Assembly (NCBI RefSeq): GCF_012986595.1
Contig: NZ_JAAQYM010000004.1
Span: 186,001 to 250,000 of the forward strand
Reading direction: 5' to 3'
DNA from: Pseudomonas koreensis
Lineage (GTDB): Bacteria > Pseudomonadota > Gammaproteobacteria > Pseudomonadales > Pseudomonadaceae
Length of the DNA: 64,000 nt
In this document: positions 53,685 through 62,611 of the stretch, in pieces
Numbering within the stretch: the stretch's first letter is position 1
Layout: each line of letters starts with the position of its first letter
The notes under the pieces: generated by a model
What the model saw: the letters and a program-made list of their open reading frames with translations, nothing else
The model's database searches: none
What the model was told of the DNA's origin: nothing
Made by a program: the position numbers and the translations under genes

Positions 53685-55220
53685 TCAGGGGCACGGGAAG
53701 AACGGCCTTATGCCGTGATCGCGAAAATACCGCTCGATCACCTTCGGATCAGCGCTGTTATCAGCAATCGCCACATAAGTATCCGGGCGCAGCAGATAGA
53801 AGCCGTTACGCCCCAGCCCCGCCGTTTCAAACGCCGGCCGCCAGTCGAACACATGCAGCGGCAGGTGGTGTTCGGTGCACCAGGCGATCATCTCGTCGCT
53901 GGTGTCGCCGTACACATGCACCTGCCAGCAGGGCTGGCGCAGCGGCTCGTAATTATCGCCCTCACCATCATGCGCCCACGGCAAGCGGTCGCCGCCGTGC
54001 ACGTGGCCAGCCGTGCCCCGACTCAGCGGCATGCCGCGATAGTTGAGGGTGACTTGCGAGACGGTACGAAACAGGAACTCGCGGCTGGCCTCGAACGTGG
54101 CCATTTTCGGGATCAGGAACGGTGCCAGACGCGTGCGCAGCAGATCGGCGATACGCCCCTCGGCGGTGACGAAGCTGAACACCTTGTCGGTGGTTGATAC
54201 CAGCCGCCGGGCGAAGGCGATGCGTTCGGTTTCGTAGCTGTCGAGCAGTTGCGCGGTGGCGCTGCCGTTGAGCACGGCGGCGAGTTTCCACGCCAGGTTG
54301 ATCGCGTCGCCAATCCCGGTGTTCATGCCCTGGCCGCCAGCGGGGCTGTGCACGTGCGCTGCGTCCCCGAGCAGAAACGCCCGGCCGCTGCGAAAGTGCT
54401 CGGCCACGCGGTGATGCACGCGGTAGGTGGAGAACCAGTGGACCTCGTCGATGTGCACCTTCAGGTGCTCGATGGCGCGGCTGCTGACGTCGGCGAATTG
54501 CAGGGTTTCGGCGCGGTCGGCACGTTCGTCGCGCACCGTGCCGATCAGCCGCGCGCGGCCTTCGCCGGCCAGCGGGAATACCGCGAGAAAATCCGCTTCA
54601 TCCAGATCCAGGTGCAGCTCGCCGTTCATGGCCGGGCCGCTGGCCTGGACATCCGCGACGTAGAAAATCTGCTGATAAGTGCCGCCCGGGAACCCGGTAT
54701 CGAGGGTTTTGCGCACCACCGAGCGCGCACCGTCGCAGCCGGCGAGAAAGCACGCCTGACAGATTTCCTGCTGCCCGTCCGGCAAGCGCAGATGCGCGGT
54801 GAGGCCGTCGCCGGTTTCTTCGAAACTCTCCAGTTCAGTGTTGCGCTCAACTGTCACACCATAGTCTTCCAGGCGTTCAAGCAGCAGCCGTTCGTGTTGG
54901 TCCTGGGGGAAGATTTCGATGAACGAGTAGGGCGTCAGGCCTTCGCCGATACGCTGCAGCGGCAACTGCGCGACCGCTTTGCCCTTGACCCAGAAATTTG
55001 CCGCCGCGACCTTGTGGCCGCTGCGCACCACGGTGTCGGCCAGGTCCAGTTGCCGGTACAACTCCAGAGTCCGCGCCTGCACCGCCAGCGCCCGCGAGGT
55101 GGTGCCGGGGCCGCAAGTCTTGTCGAGGATGCGCACCCGCACGCCCAGTTTGCTCAGCCACAGGGCCAGCACCAGACCGGTCGGGCCGGCGCCGATGATC
55201 AGTACGTCGCTGCGGTGCAT
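53685..55220 (-). CDS. FAD-dependent aromatic monooxygenase (PheA/TfdB-like)
   Basis: The 511-residue flavoprotein hydroxylase has the ADP-binding GxGxxG in VLIIGAGPTGLVLAL, the DG motif in FLAGCDGARSVVRKTL and the second FAD motif GRAFLLGDAAHVHSPAGGQG. A C-terminal thioredoxin-like domain (about 400-511) is typical of phenol hydroxylase-type enzymes. It likely hydroxylates a phenolic or polyketide-like ring using NAD(P)H. No catabolic partner is adjacent, so the substrate cannot be inferred. It reads away from the upstream TonB receptor gene, with a terminator between them. Confidence 0.87.
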   Translation of the reverse strand: MHRSDVLIIGAGPTGLVLALWLSKLGVRVRILDKTCGPGTTSRALAVQARTLELYRQLDLADTVVRSGHKVAAANFWVKGKAVAQLPLQRIGEGLTPYSFIEIFPQDQHERLLLERLEDYGVTVERNTELESFEETGDGLTAHLRLPDGQQEICQACFLAGCDGARSVVRKTLDTGFPGGTYQQIFYVADVQASGPAMNGELHLDLDEADFLAVFPLAGEGRARLIGTVRDERADRAETLQFADVSSRAIEHLKVHIDEVHWFSTYRVHHRVAEHFRSGRAFLLGDAAHVHSPAGGQGMNTGIGDAINLAWKLAAVLNGSATAQLLDSYETERIAFARRLVSTTDKVFSFVTAEGRIADLLRTRLAPFLIPKMATFEASREFLFRTVSQVTLNYRGMPLSRGTAGHVHGGDRLPWAHDGEGDNYEPLRQPCWQVHVYGDTSDEMIAWCTEHHLPLHVFDWRPAFETAGLGRNGFYLLRPDTYVAIADNSADPKVIERYFRDHGIRPFFPCP

Positions 55221-55293
55221 GGACCTGTCCTCCGTTGGCTGTGCAGCAAGTATGGATCAGCAGGGCGGGACGGCCAGTTTGTCAGCCAGACGG

Positions 55294-55330
55294 AAAAGGC
55301 CCCGCAGCGTTGGGGCGGCGGGGCCGTTTT
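55294..55330 (-). terminator. Hairpin terminator downstream of the TonB receptor gene
   Basis: Stem GGCCCCGC/GCGGGGCC with a 12-base loop, flanked by A4 (55294-55297) and T4 (55327-55330), so it can act on both strands. It lies about 40 bp after the receptor stop. Confidence 0.7.
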
Positions 55331-55369
55331 GATTTCTGGCTGAGATTCACAGGGGGGGGCGACAGCGGG

Positions 55370-57574
55370 TTAGAAGTCGATCGTCCCCGACAACTTCGCC
55401 ACCCGTGGCTCACCCTGGGTCAGGTAGCCGCCCTGCGCCGATTCCCAGTATTTCTTGTTGGCCAGGTTCTCGACGCCCAGGCGCAACGTCACGTCTTTCT
55501 CCGAGACCTTGAAGGCATAGCGCGCGCCCGCGTCGAAGCGGTTCCAGGTCGGCAGGCTGAGGTTGTTGGCCGCGTCGGCGTACTGGCCGCCGGTGCGCAG
55601 CATCCGCGCATTCAGCGCCACGCCTTGCAGACCCGGTACATCCCAGTCGGCGCCGGCGTTGAACTGGAAGCTCGGCACGCCGATGGCACGGTTGCCGTCG
55701 TTGGCGCCGTTCTGGGTGTTGCGCAGTTCGGTGTCCATCAGGGTCAGGCCGCTGATCAGGCGCAGACCGTTGACCGGCTCGCCGAACACGTTCATTTCCA
55801 CGCCTTTGTTGATCTGCTCGCCTTCACGCACGTAGGTGCAGGTGGTGGCGCTGTTGATTTCGCAGTAACCGTCACTCGGCTGCTCGATGCGATAGACCCC
55901 CAGGCTCGCGCCGTAAGTGCCCATGTCGACTTTGACCCCGGCCTCGGTCTGTTTGGAGCGGGCCGGTGCATAGACTTCGTTGCCGTTGGTCACTTTGAAG
56001 CCGCCGGTGCTGGTCGGCGAGGTCGGGCCTTGGGCCAGGCCTTCGATGTGATTGGCGTAGAACGACACATGCTCCCACGGTTTGAACACGATGCCGTAGA
56101 CCGGTGTGGTGATCGATTCGTCGTAGCTCGACTTGCGGCTGCCGCTGCCGTAACTGGCGTAGTTGTAGCCTTGCACCACCAGTTGCTGACGACGCAGGCC
56201 GGCGGTGATCAGCAGGCGGTCATCGAAGAAACCGAGGGTGTCGGAAAGCGCGAGGCTGCGGTTGAAGGTCTTGCCGACAATGCCCGGATCGCTGACGTCG
56301 CCGCCGGAAAAATTGCCGACTGGCGACGGGGTTTGCACCGGGTGATAGATGTTGTTGGCGTATTTTGTCAGGTCGAAATCGTAGGCGCTGCGCTGTTCGG
56401 CCCACAGCCCGCTCAGACCGAAGTTGAGTTTGTGGCTGACGGCGCCGGTGTTGAATTTGCCGTTCAGGCCGGCCATCAGGCTGGTGTTGTCTTCATCGTG
56501 CGGGATGAACGAGCCAGTGGTGAACGATGCACCGGTGTTGCCCACCAGGGTGGTCGAGTTGTAACGCCCGACTTCGCGGGTGTGCTTGGCGCCGCCGGCG
56601 ACGTATGCGGTCCAGTTGTCGTTCAGGTCATATTCGGCGCGGAGCATGCCGAAGGTGTCTTCGATGTCGGTGTAGCCCCACTTCGGCGCGTAGTTGGTGT
56701 CGGCCGACGGCGCATCCGGAATGTGCGTGGCGGTGCCGAGGTTGACCGAGTTGCGGCCACCGTTGACGCGCTCTTTCTGGTAGGCGAAGTCACCGGAAAG
56801 GCGCAGTGCATCGCCCCGGTAGTCGAGGCCGATGGCGAACAGTTTCGAGCGCTGGTTTTCGTGATCGATGCCGGTGTCGCCTTCGCGCTGGGACAGGTTG
56901 ATCCGCGCGCCGAAGCGATTGTCTTCGCCGAAGCGCTGGCCGATGTCGAAGTGCTGACCAACGCGGCCTTCGCTGTTGATGTCGGTGGTGTAGCGGCGCA
57001 GCGGCTCGTCGCCGGCGCGCTTGGGCTGCAGGTTGACGCCACCGCCGATCCCGGAACCGGTCGGGGTCACACCGTTGATGAAGGCGTTCGGGCCCTTGAA
57101 CACTTCCACGCGCTCCAGGGCATCGCTGGAAATGATCTGCCGTGGCAACACGCCGTACAGGCCGTTATAGGAAATGTCATCGCCGTTGAGCGGCAGGCCG
57201 CGGATCATGAACACCTGCGCCTGGTTGGCGTAGCCCGAAGCCTGACGCACCGAGGCATCGTTGAGCAGGACGTCGGCAACGTTTTCCGCTTGCTGATCCT
57301 GAATCAGTTGTTCGGTGTACGACGCGGCGCTGAACGGCACATCCATCATATCCTGGTTGCCCAACACGCCGAGCTGGCCGCCACGGGCCACCTGACCGCC
57401 GGAATAGACCGGGGGCAGGGCGCTTGGCGTCGGTGCCTGGGCGTTGATGTTGACGTTGTCGAGCACCAGCTGCTTGGCATTGTCATCGGCAGCGTAAGCG
57501 CTGACGCTCAGGGAGCACAGCAGAGCGAGAAGCGTCGGGCGGAACGGGGCAGCGAGGCGAGCTGTAGCGGGCAT
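55370..57574 (-). CDS. TonB-dependent siderophore receptor (hydroxamate/ferrichrome-like)
   Basis: The 734-residue outer-membrane receptor has a signal peptide ending near SAYA. The plug domain (about 60-200) carries VPFSAASYTEQLIQDQQAEN, the FMIRGLPLNGDD segment and ALERVEVFKGPNAFING. The 22-strand barrel ends in KLSGTIDF (terminal Phe). A long N-terminal signalling extension for a FecR-type anti-sigma factor is not seen. It resembles FcuA/FiuA/FhuE-type receptors for hydroxamate siderophores such as ferrichrome; the ligand is unproven. A candidate Fur site lies 82 bp upstream. Confidence 0.88.
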   Translation of the reverse strand: MPATARLAAPFRPTLLALLCSLSVSAYAADDNAKQLVLDNVNINAQAPTPSALPPVYSGGQVARGGQLGVLGNQDMMDVPFSAASYTEQLIQDQQAENVADVLLNDASVRQASGYANQAQVFMIRGLPLNGDDISYNGLYGVLPRQIISSDALERVEVFKGPNAFINGVTPTGSGIGGGVNLQPKRAGDEPLRRYTTDINSEGRVGQHFDIGQRFGEDNRFGARINLSQREGDTGIDHENQRSKLFAIGLDYRGDALRLSGDFAYQKERVNGGRNSVNLGTATHIPDAPSADTNYAPKWGYTDIEDTFGMLRAEYDLNDNWTAYVAGGAKHTREVGRYNSTTLVGNTGASFTTGSFIPHDEDNTSLMAGLNGKFNTGAVSHKLNFGLSGLWAEQRSAYDFDLTKYANNIYHPVQTPSPVGNFSGGDVSDPGIVGKTFNRSLALSDTLGFFDDRLLITAGLRRQQLVVQGYNYASYGSGSRKSSYDESITTPVYGIVFKPWEHVSFYANHIEGLAQGPTSPTSTGGFKVTNGNEVYAPARSKQTEAGVKVDMGTYGASLGVYRIEQPSDGYCEINSATTCTYVREGEQINKGVEMNVFGEPVNGLRLISGLTLMDTELRNTQNGANDGNRAIGVPSFQFNAGADWDVPGLQGVALNARMLRTGGQYADAANNLSLPTWNRFDAGARYAFKVSEKDVTLRLGVENLANKKYWESAQGGYLTQGEPRVAKLSGTIDF

Positions 57575-57655
57575 GTGTTCGTACCTGGAGGCGCGTGGCC
57601 AGCAAGAAAAAAATAGGGCGGCGCGGGAACTCCTTGCGCAAATGCGACTCCAGGC

Positions 57656-57674
57656 GCAAATGATATGAGTTCGC
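57656..57674. promoter_or_regulatory. Candidate Fur box upstream of the TonB receptor gene
   Basis: GCAAATGATATGAGTTCGC matches about 11 of 19 positions of the Fur consensus (GATAATGATAATCATTATC) and is on the promoter side of the receptor gene, 82 bp from its ATG. Confidence 0.35.
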
Positions 57675-57786
57675 AGTAACGCTTTGCAATCAGTTTGTCA
57701 TCACTCCGCAAGCAGCCATCCACCTGCGGCAGCTCTCACGCGGATTGTGTATGGTGGTTCTGGCTTAGTGGATTGGATGAAGCAAC

Positions 57787-58869
57787 ATGCGATTAGTCAT
57801 TACCCTCGCTGCGATGCTGGTGCTCGCCGGTTGCGCGGGGCAGCGCAGTCAGGAGCCGGCGCCGCGTGCGCCCGCCGAAGTGAAAGCCGAGATCGTGCGG
57901 TTGATGCCGGCAAAAGTGCCTGACCGCCAAGGCTGGGCCACCGACATCTACGCCGCGTTCGCCGCGCAGGGCATCAGCCCGACCACGCAAAACCTGTGTT
58001 CGGTGCTGGCCGTTGCCGAGCAGGAATCGACGTTTCAGGTAGACCCGACCGTGCCGGGCCTGGGCAAGATTGCCCGCGACGAAATCGACCGCCGCGCCGG
58101 CAAGGCCCACATCCCGGGGATGCTGGTCAGCGCCGCCCTGGCCGTGCGTTCGCCCAGCGGCAAAAGCTACAGTGAACGCCTGAACGCGGCGCGCAGCGAG
58201 AAAGAACTCAGCGCGATTTTCGATGACTTCATCGGCATGGTACCGATGGGCCGCACGCTGTTCGGCGGCTTCAATCCGGTGCACACCGCCGGGCCGATGC
58301 AGGTCAGCATCGAATTTGCCGAGCAGCACGCCAAGGACTACCCGTACCCGGTCAACGGCACGATCCGCCACGAAGTGTTCACCCGCCGTGGCGGCATGTA
58401 CTTCGGCATCGCCCATTTGCTGGGTTATCCGGTGAGTTACCGCGAGCCGTTGTACCGTTTTGCCGACTTCAATGCCGGTTGGTACGCCAGCCGCAATGCG
58501 GCGTTTCAGAACGCGGTCAGCCGTGCTTCGGGCATCCCCTTGGCGCTGGATGGCGACTTGATTCGCTATGACTCGATCATGCCCGGCAGCACCGAACTGG
58601 CGGTGCGCACCCTCGGCAAGTCGCTGGGCATGCGCAACCCGACGATTCGCGATCAGTTGGAGAAGGGCAAGACTCTGGACTTCGAAGACACCAAACTCTA
58701 CCAGCGCGTGTTTGAACTGGCCGAGCAGGCCGAAGGCAAGACCTTGCCCCGTGCAGTGTTGCCGGGGATTGTCCTGCAGAGTCCGAAAATCACCCGCAAG
58801 CTGACCACGGCGTGGTTCGCCAAACGGGTGGATGAGCGCTACAAGCGCTGCATGGCCAAAGGCGGTTAA
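57787..58869 (+). CDS. DUF1615 lipoprotein
   Basis: The 360-residue lipoprotein has signal MRLVITLAAMLVLAGC with lipobox LAGC (Cys16), so it is anchored to a membrane. The remainder matches the DUF1615 family, which carries a lysozyme-like fold (AVAEQESTFQVDP, FGIAHLLGYPV, FADFNAGWYASRNAAF). The Glu in AVAEQEST could be a catalytic residue, but activity is unproven. It stands alone, convergent with the anti-sigma gene 21 bp away. Confidence 0.82.
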   Translation: MRLVITLAAMLVLAGCAGQRSQEPAPRAPAEVKAEIVRLMPAKVPDRQGWATDIYAAFAAQGISPTTQNLCSVLAVAEQESTFQVDPTVPGLGKIARDEIDRRAGKAHIPGMLVSAALAVRSPSGKSYSERLNAARSEKELSAIFDDFIGMVPMGRTLFGGFNPVHTAGPMQVSIEFAEQHAKDYPYPVNGTIRHEVFTRRGGMYFGIAHLLGYPVSYREPLYRFADFNAGWYASRNAAFQNAVSRASGIPLALDGDLIRYDSIMPGSTELAVRTLGKSLGMRNPTIRDQLEKGKTLDFEDTKLYQRVFELAEQAEGKTLPRAVLPGIVLQSPKITRKLTTAWFAKRVDERYKRCMAKGG

Positions 58870-58890
58870 GTCGCCAGTTGAAGGTGGCGG

Positions 58891-59592
58891 TTACAGCACT
58901 TTGACGGCCCGGCCAATCGCCTGAATCGGCCCGGTCGGTTTGCCGATCGGCGAGCCGCCGGCGCCTTCGAGGGTGAGCTCGAACAGCTGATTGGCTTGCA
59001 GCGGCGGCAGTTTGTCCAGCGGCACTTCCAGCGCCTGCCCCGGTTTGACCAGCCCCAGCGACACTGGCCCTTGCCAGCCGTCCGCCTTGGTCCAGAACTC
59101 CAGAGCCTTGTCCGCCGGCACTTCGACCACGCCCAGCGGGATCAACTGGATCTCGCGTGAATTGCTCGCCTGGATCACCCAGCCTGGCGCCTTGTCCTGC
59201 GGGGCGACCAGCACCACCAGATAGCTGGGTTTCGGCGTGGTCTGGGTCAGCAGAATCGAGCCAAGGATCAGCGTCGCGGCCAGTCCGGCGGCGCTCAGCC
59301 CGCGCCACAGCGGCAGCAGGTTCCACCATGAGGTGCGCGTCGGCTCAGTTGCTTTACGCGAGAGTCGCTCGACACTGCGTTCGATACGCGGCCACAAGTG
59401 CGGCGACGGTTGCTGCGTCCCGGCCAGGTCCGTCAGGTCCAGCAGCCGCCGCTCCCAGGCATCCACCGCCGCTTGCAGTTCCGGCTCGTTGGGCAAGCGC
59501 TGCTGCACCGCTTCGCGCTCCGGCGCCGACAGGGTGCCGAGCACGTATTCGCTGGCCAGTTCATCACGTTCCTGCGCCGATTCAGTGGTCAT
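58891..59592 (-). CDS. RskA-type anti-sigma factor
   Basis: The 233-residue membrane protein has an N-terminal cytoplasmic anti-sigma domain (ELASEYVLGTLSAPEREAV, LQAAVDAWERRLLDL), one TM segment at about 97-115 (GLSAAGLAATLILGSILL) and a periplasmic anti-sigma-K domain (YLVVLVAPQDKAPGW, FELTLEGAGGSPIGKPTGPI). Its start overlaps the sigma gene stop (ATGA), so it is co-translated with its partner. It is expected to hold the sigma factor inactive until a signal, usually redox or envelope stress, triggers release. Confidence 0.87.
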   Translation of the reverse strand: MTTESAQERDELASEYVLGTLSAPEREAVQQRLPNEPELQAAVDAWERRLLDLTDLAGTQQPSPHLWPRIERSVERLSRKATEPTRTSWWNLLPLWRGLSAAGLAATLILGSILLTQTTPKPSYLVVLVAPQDKAPGWVIQASNSREIQLIPLGVVEVPADKALEFWTKADGWQGPVSLGLVKPGQALEVPLDKLPPLQANQLFELTLEGAGGSPIGKPTGPIQAIGRAVKVL

Positions 59593-60122
59593 CCCATGCA
59601 CTCCCGCAGCGCGTTGAGGCTGCGTTTGATCCAGGCTTTGACGGTGCCCAATGGCGTGTCGAGGCGTCTGGCGATCTGCGCGTGGCTGTAGCCGTCGACG
59701 TAGGCGTGGAGGATGCAGTGGCGGCGTTCGGGCTCAAGTTGTTCCAGGCAGCGGTGGATGCGTGCGGAATGCGCCGCCGCCTCAAACCCGTCATCGTCGG
59801 CGACCGAGTGGTGAGCGTCGTTGAGTGGCGTTTCCCGGCCATGATCACGCAGCAGGTTCAGCGCCAGATGCCGGGTCACGCTGAACATCCAGCCGCGTGC
59901 CGAGCCGCGCGTCGGATCGAATCCCGCCGCACCGGCCCAGATCTTGATGAACGCCTCATGAACGATATCCTCCGCCAGCGCCGTGTCGCGCACCAACCGC
60001 TTGGCCACACCGAGCAGGCGCGGGCTTTCCTGCACATACAAATCGCGCAGGGCCTGACGCTCGCCGCGGGCACAAGCAGCGAGACGGGCTTCGTAATCGA
60101 ATTCAGATTCGGGTAAAGGCAT
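59589..60122 (-). CDS. ECF sigma factor, SigK-like
   Basis: The 177-residue sigma-70-family regulator has sigma2 (LRDLYVQESPRLLGVAKRLV, AEDIVHEAFIKIW, GSARGWMFSVTRHLALNLLR) and sigma4 (EQLEPERRHCILHAYVDGYS, IARRLDTPLGTVKAWIKRSL). The start is set at ATG 60122; the in-frame TTG at 60131 is less likely. It forms a two-gene unit with the RskA-type anti-sigma gene. The nearby DUF3455 gene (same strand, 166 bp upstream, beyond a REP) may be a target; this is an inference. Confidence 0.9.
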   Translation of the reverse strand: MPLPESEFDYEARLAACARGERQALRDLYVQESPRLLGVAKRLVRDTALAEDIVHEAFIKIWAGAAGFDPTRGSARGWMFSVTRHLALNLLRDHGRETPLNDAHHSVADDDGFEAAAHSARIHRCLEQLEPERRHCILHAYVDGYSHAQIARRLDTPLGTVKAWIKRSLNALRECMG

Positions 60123-60174
60123 GTCGTGCAATTTAGCTTACATTCCGCAAACATCCAGACAACACGATTCCCCT

Positions 60175-60263
60175 TGTAGGAGTGAGCCTGCTCGCGATGA
60201 CGGTATTTCAGTGGAGCAGTTGTTGGCTGACACACCGTCATCGCGAGCAGGCTCACTCCTACA
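60175..60263. repeat. REP-like inverted repeat, family C
   Basis: Arms TGTAGGAGTGAGCCTGCTCG and complement. It lies upstream of the sigma gene. Confidence 0.88.
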
Positions 60264-60287
60264 GAGGCTTTGTGTTGAGTCGGGAAA

Positions 60288-60809
60288 TCAGTTCGCCGCC
60301 CAGAAGATGTAATCCGCCTGGTACTTCACCACTTCCTGCTTGCCCTTGTTCGCCGCGCTGCATTCGCTGCCCGGGGCCACGCCGCCCTTGAGGGCGACAC
60401 GCTGGATATAACTCACGCCACTCATCGCGCCTTTACCTTCTGCGGGGTTGGCCTTGACCAGTTGATAGGGCAGGTTGCCCGGGCTCGACGGGGCGACCGC
60501 CAACTGCGTACCGGTGACTTTCGAACCGTCCTTGGCCTGCCAGGTGGCAGGTGGGCCGAAGTAGGTGCCGACCTGTTTACCACTGCGATCATTGAGCACC
60601 GCTTTCGGGCCGACAAATGTCCACTCGGTCTGCCCGGCCGCATTGGGCTTGTCGCGGCACTCATACGTGATCTCGCCGACCCCGGTGGTTTCCAGCGCTA
60701 CTTTGTGGCCGTCCGGTACCTTGATGGCGTCTGGCAGAGCGCTCTGTGCGAAAGCGCCGGCGGAGGCGGCGAGCAAACCGGTGAAGCAAATCAGCTGTGT
60801 GGTGTTCAT
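60288..60809 (-). CDS. Exported DUF3455 protein
   Basis: The 173-residue precursor has a signal peptide ending near AGAFAQ. The DUF3455 pattern is present: YECRDKPNAAGQTEWTFVGP, YFGPPATWQAKDGSKVTG and the C-terminal QADYIFWAAN. Function is not known. It is on the same strand as the ECF sigma/anti-sigma pair downstream, the link seen in some genomes. The start is ATG 60809; an upstream in-frame extension is not supported. Confidence 0.8.
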   Translation of the reverse strand: MNTTQLICFTGLLAASAGAFAQSALPDAIKVPDGHKVALETTGVGEITYECRDKPNAAGQTEWTFVGPKAVLNDRSGKQVGTYFGPPATWQAKDGSKVTGTQLAVAPSSPGNLPYQLVKANPAEGKGAMSGVSYIQRVALKGGVAPGSECSAANKGKQEVVKYQADYIFWAAN

Positions 60810-60931
60810 CAGTGTTTTCTCCGAAAGGGGTAGATCGCTGGCAGCCAACAGTGACTGTTACAGGGACTACCCGTGGCGGAGGTGTTTGGATGCAGTGGCT
60901 GAAAAATAAATTTCGAACACACTGATTCCCT

Positions 60932-61020
60932 TGTAGGAGTGAGCCTGCTCGCGATGGCGTCGTGTCAGTCGGCACTCATGTCACTGGAATACCGCTATCG
61001 CGAGCAGGCTCACTCCTACA
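60932..61020. repeat. REP-like inverted repeat, family C, overlapping the 3' end of yejF
   Basis: Arms TGTAGGAGTGAGCCTGCTCG and complement. Bases 60976-61020 form the last 14 codons and stop of yejF. Confidence 0.9.
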
Positions 61021-62610
61021 GGGATTTGTGTCTGCCTTGAGGCCAGAGGCCTTGAGCAGTTCCTGGGTGTAGGGGTGTCTGGGCGCGGCAAAAATCTCCC
61101 GCGACGATCCCTGCTCAACCACCTTGCCGTCCTTGATCACCATCAAGTCATGGGCCAGCGCATGCACCACCGCCAGATCATGGCTGATAAACAGATACGT
61201 CAGCCCGTGCCTGATCTGCAATTGCCGCAACAGGTCCACCACTTGTTTCTGCACCGTGCGATCGAGCGCCGAGGTCGGTTCATCGAGCAGGATCAATGCC
61301 GGTTCCAGCACCAGTGCGCGGGCGATGGAGATGCGCTGGCGTTGTCCGCCGGAAAATTCGTGGGGGTAACGATGGCGGGCTCGCGGATCGAGGCCGACTT
61401 CCTCCAGCACCCGAATCACCGCCGCCTCACGTTCGTCGGCGGTGCCGATGCCATGGGTCAGCAAGCCTTCGGCAATGATCTGTTGCACCGACATCCGTGG
61501 GCTCAGACTGCCGAACGGGTCCTGAAACACCACCTGAATCTGCCGGCGCAAGGGGCGCATCAAGCGCTGGTTGAGCAAGCTCAGCTGCTTGTTGCCGAAG
61601 CGGATATCGCCCTCGGACTCCACCAGGCGCAGGATCGCCTGGCCCAGCGTGGATTTGCCCGAACCGGACTCGCCGACAATGCCCAGGGTCTTGCCGCGTT
61701 GCAGGCGGAAGCTGACCCCATCGACGGCCTTGATGTAATCCTGTGAACGGCTGAACAGTGCCTTGGGCAGGGGAAACCAGACCTTCAAATCATCCACTTC
61801 CAGCAGGTTGTGCTCGTACGGGCTCGGGACCGGCGCACCGCTGGGTTCCGCCTCGATCAGCAAGCGGCTGTAGGGATGCTGCGGCGAGCGGAACAGCGTC
61901 TCGCAATCGGCCTGTTCGACGATTTCGCCGTGACGCATCACGCACACGCGTTGGGCGATGCGCCGGACCAGATTGAGGTCGTGACTGATCAGCAGCATCG
62001 ACATGCCGAGCCGCTGTTGCAGCTCGATCAGCAGCTCGAGGATTTTCTGCTGCACGGTCACGTCGAGCGCCGTGGTCGGCTCATCGGCGATCAGCAGTTC
62101 CGGCTCATTGGCCAGCGCCATCGCAATCATCACCCGTTGCCGCTGGCCGCCGGACAACTGGTGGGGATAGGCTTTCAAGCGCTGCAATGGCTGGCGAATG
62201 CCCACCAGTTCAAGCAATTCCAACGTGCGCTCACGGGCGGCGCGGCCCTTGAGGCCCTTGTGAATCTCCAGCACTTCGCTGACCTGTCGTTCCACGGTGT
62301 GCAGTGGATTGAGCGAGGTCATCGGCTCCTGGAAGATCATCGCAATCCGGTTGCCGCGCAAACCGCGCAGGTGCTGCTCGCTGGCCTGCAGCAAGTTGAC
62401 GCCGCCATAGGCAATCGAACCGCTGCTGCTGACGGATTTACCCGGCAACAAACGCAAGATCGAATGCGCCGTGACCGACTTGCCCGAACCGGACTCACCG
62501 ACCAGCGCCAGACATTCGCCACGACGAATGTCCAGGTTCAAACCGTGCACCACGGCCTGTTCGCCAAAGGCCACGCGCAGGTCGCGGATCTCGATCAAAT
62601 TTTCTTTCAT
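60976..62610 (-). CDS. yejF: Oligopeptide/microcin C-type ABC transporter ATPase YejF
   Basis: The 544-residue cytoplasmic protein has two fused ATPase domains, each with Walker A ([21 protein letters not shown]), ABC signature ([30 protein letters not shown]) and Walker B ([24 protein letters not shown]). The start at ATG 62610 has AGGAG upstream. It follows yejE after 1 bp. The C-terminus is odd: the last 14 residues ([14 protein letters not shown]) and the stop are encoded by a family C REP, so the original ending has been replaced or extended. Confidence 0.9.
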   Translation of the reverse strand: MKENLIEIRDLRVAFGEQAVVHGLNLDIRRGECLALVGESGSGKSVTAHSILRLLPGKSVSSSGSIAYGGVNLLQASEQHLRGLRGNRIAMIFQEPMTSLNPLHTVERQVSEVLEIHKGLKGRAARERTLELLELVGIRQPLQRLKAYPHQLSGGQRQRVMIAMALANEPELLIADEPTTALDVTVQQKILELLIELQQRLGMSMLLISHDLNLVRRIAQRVCVMRHGEIVEQADCETLFRSPQHPYSRLLIEAEPSGAPVPSPYEHNLLEVDDLKVWFPLPKALFSRSQDYIKAVDGVSFRLQRGKTLGIVGESGSGKSTLGQAILRLVESEGDIRFGNKQLSLLNQRLMRPLRRQIQVVFQDPFGSLSPRMSVQQIIAEGLLTHGIGTADEREAAVIRVLEEVGLDPRARHRYPHEFSGGQRQRISIARALVLEPALILLDEPTSALDRTVQKQVVDLLRQLQIRHGLTYLFISHDLAVVHALAHDLMVIKDGKVVEQGSSREIFAAPRHPYTQELLKASGLKADTNPCRSEPARDSGIPVT

Positions 62611-62611
62611 G

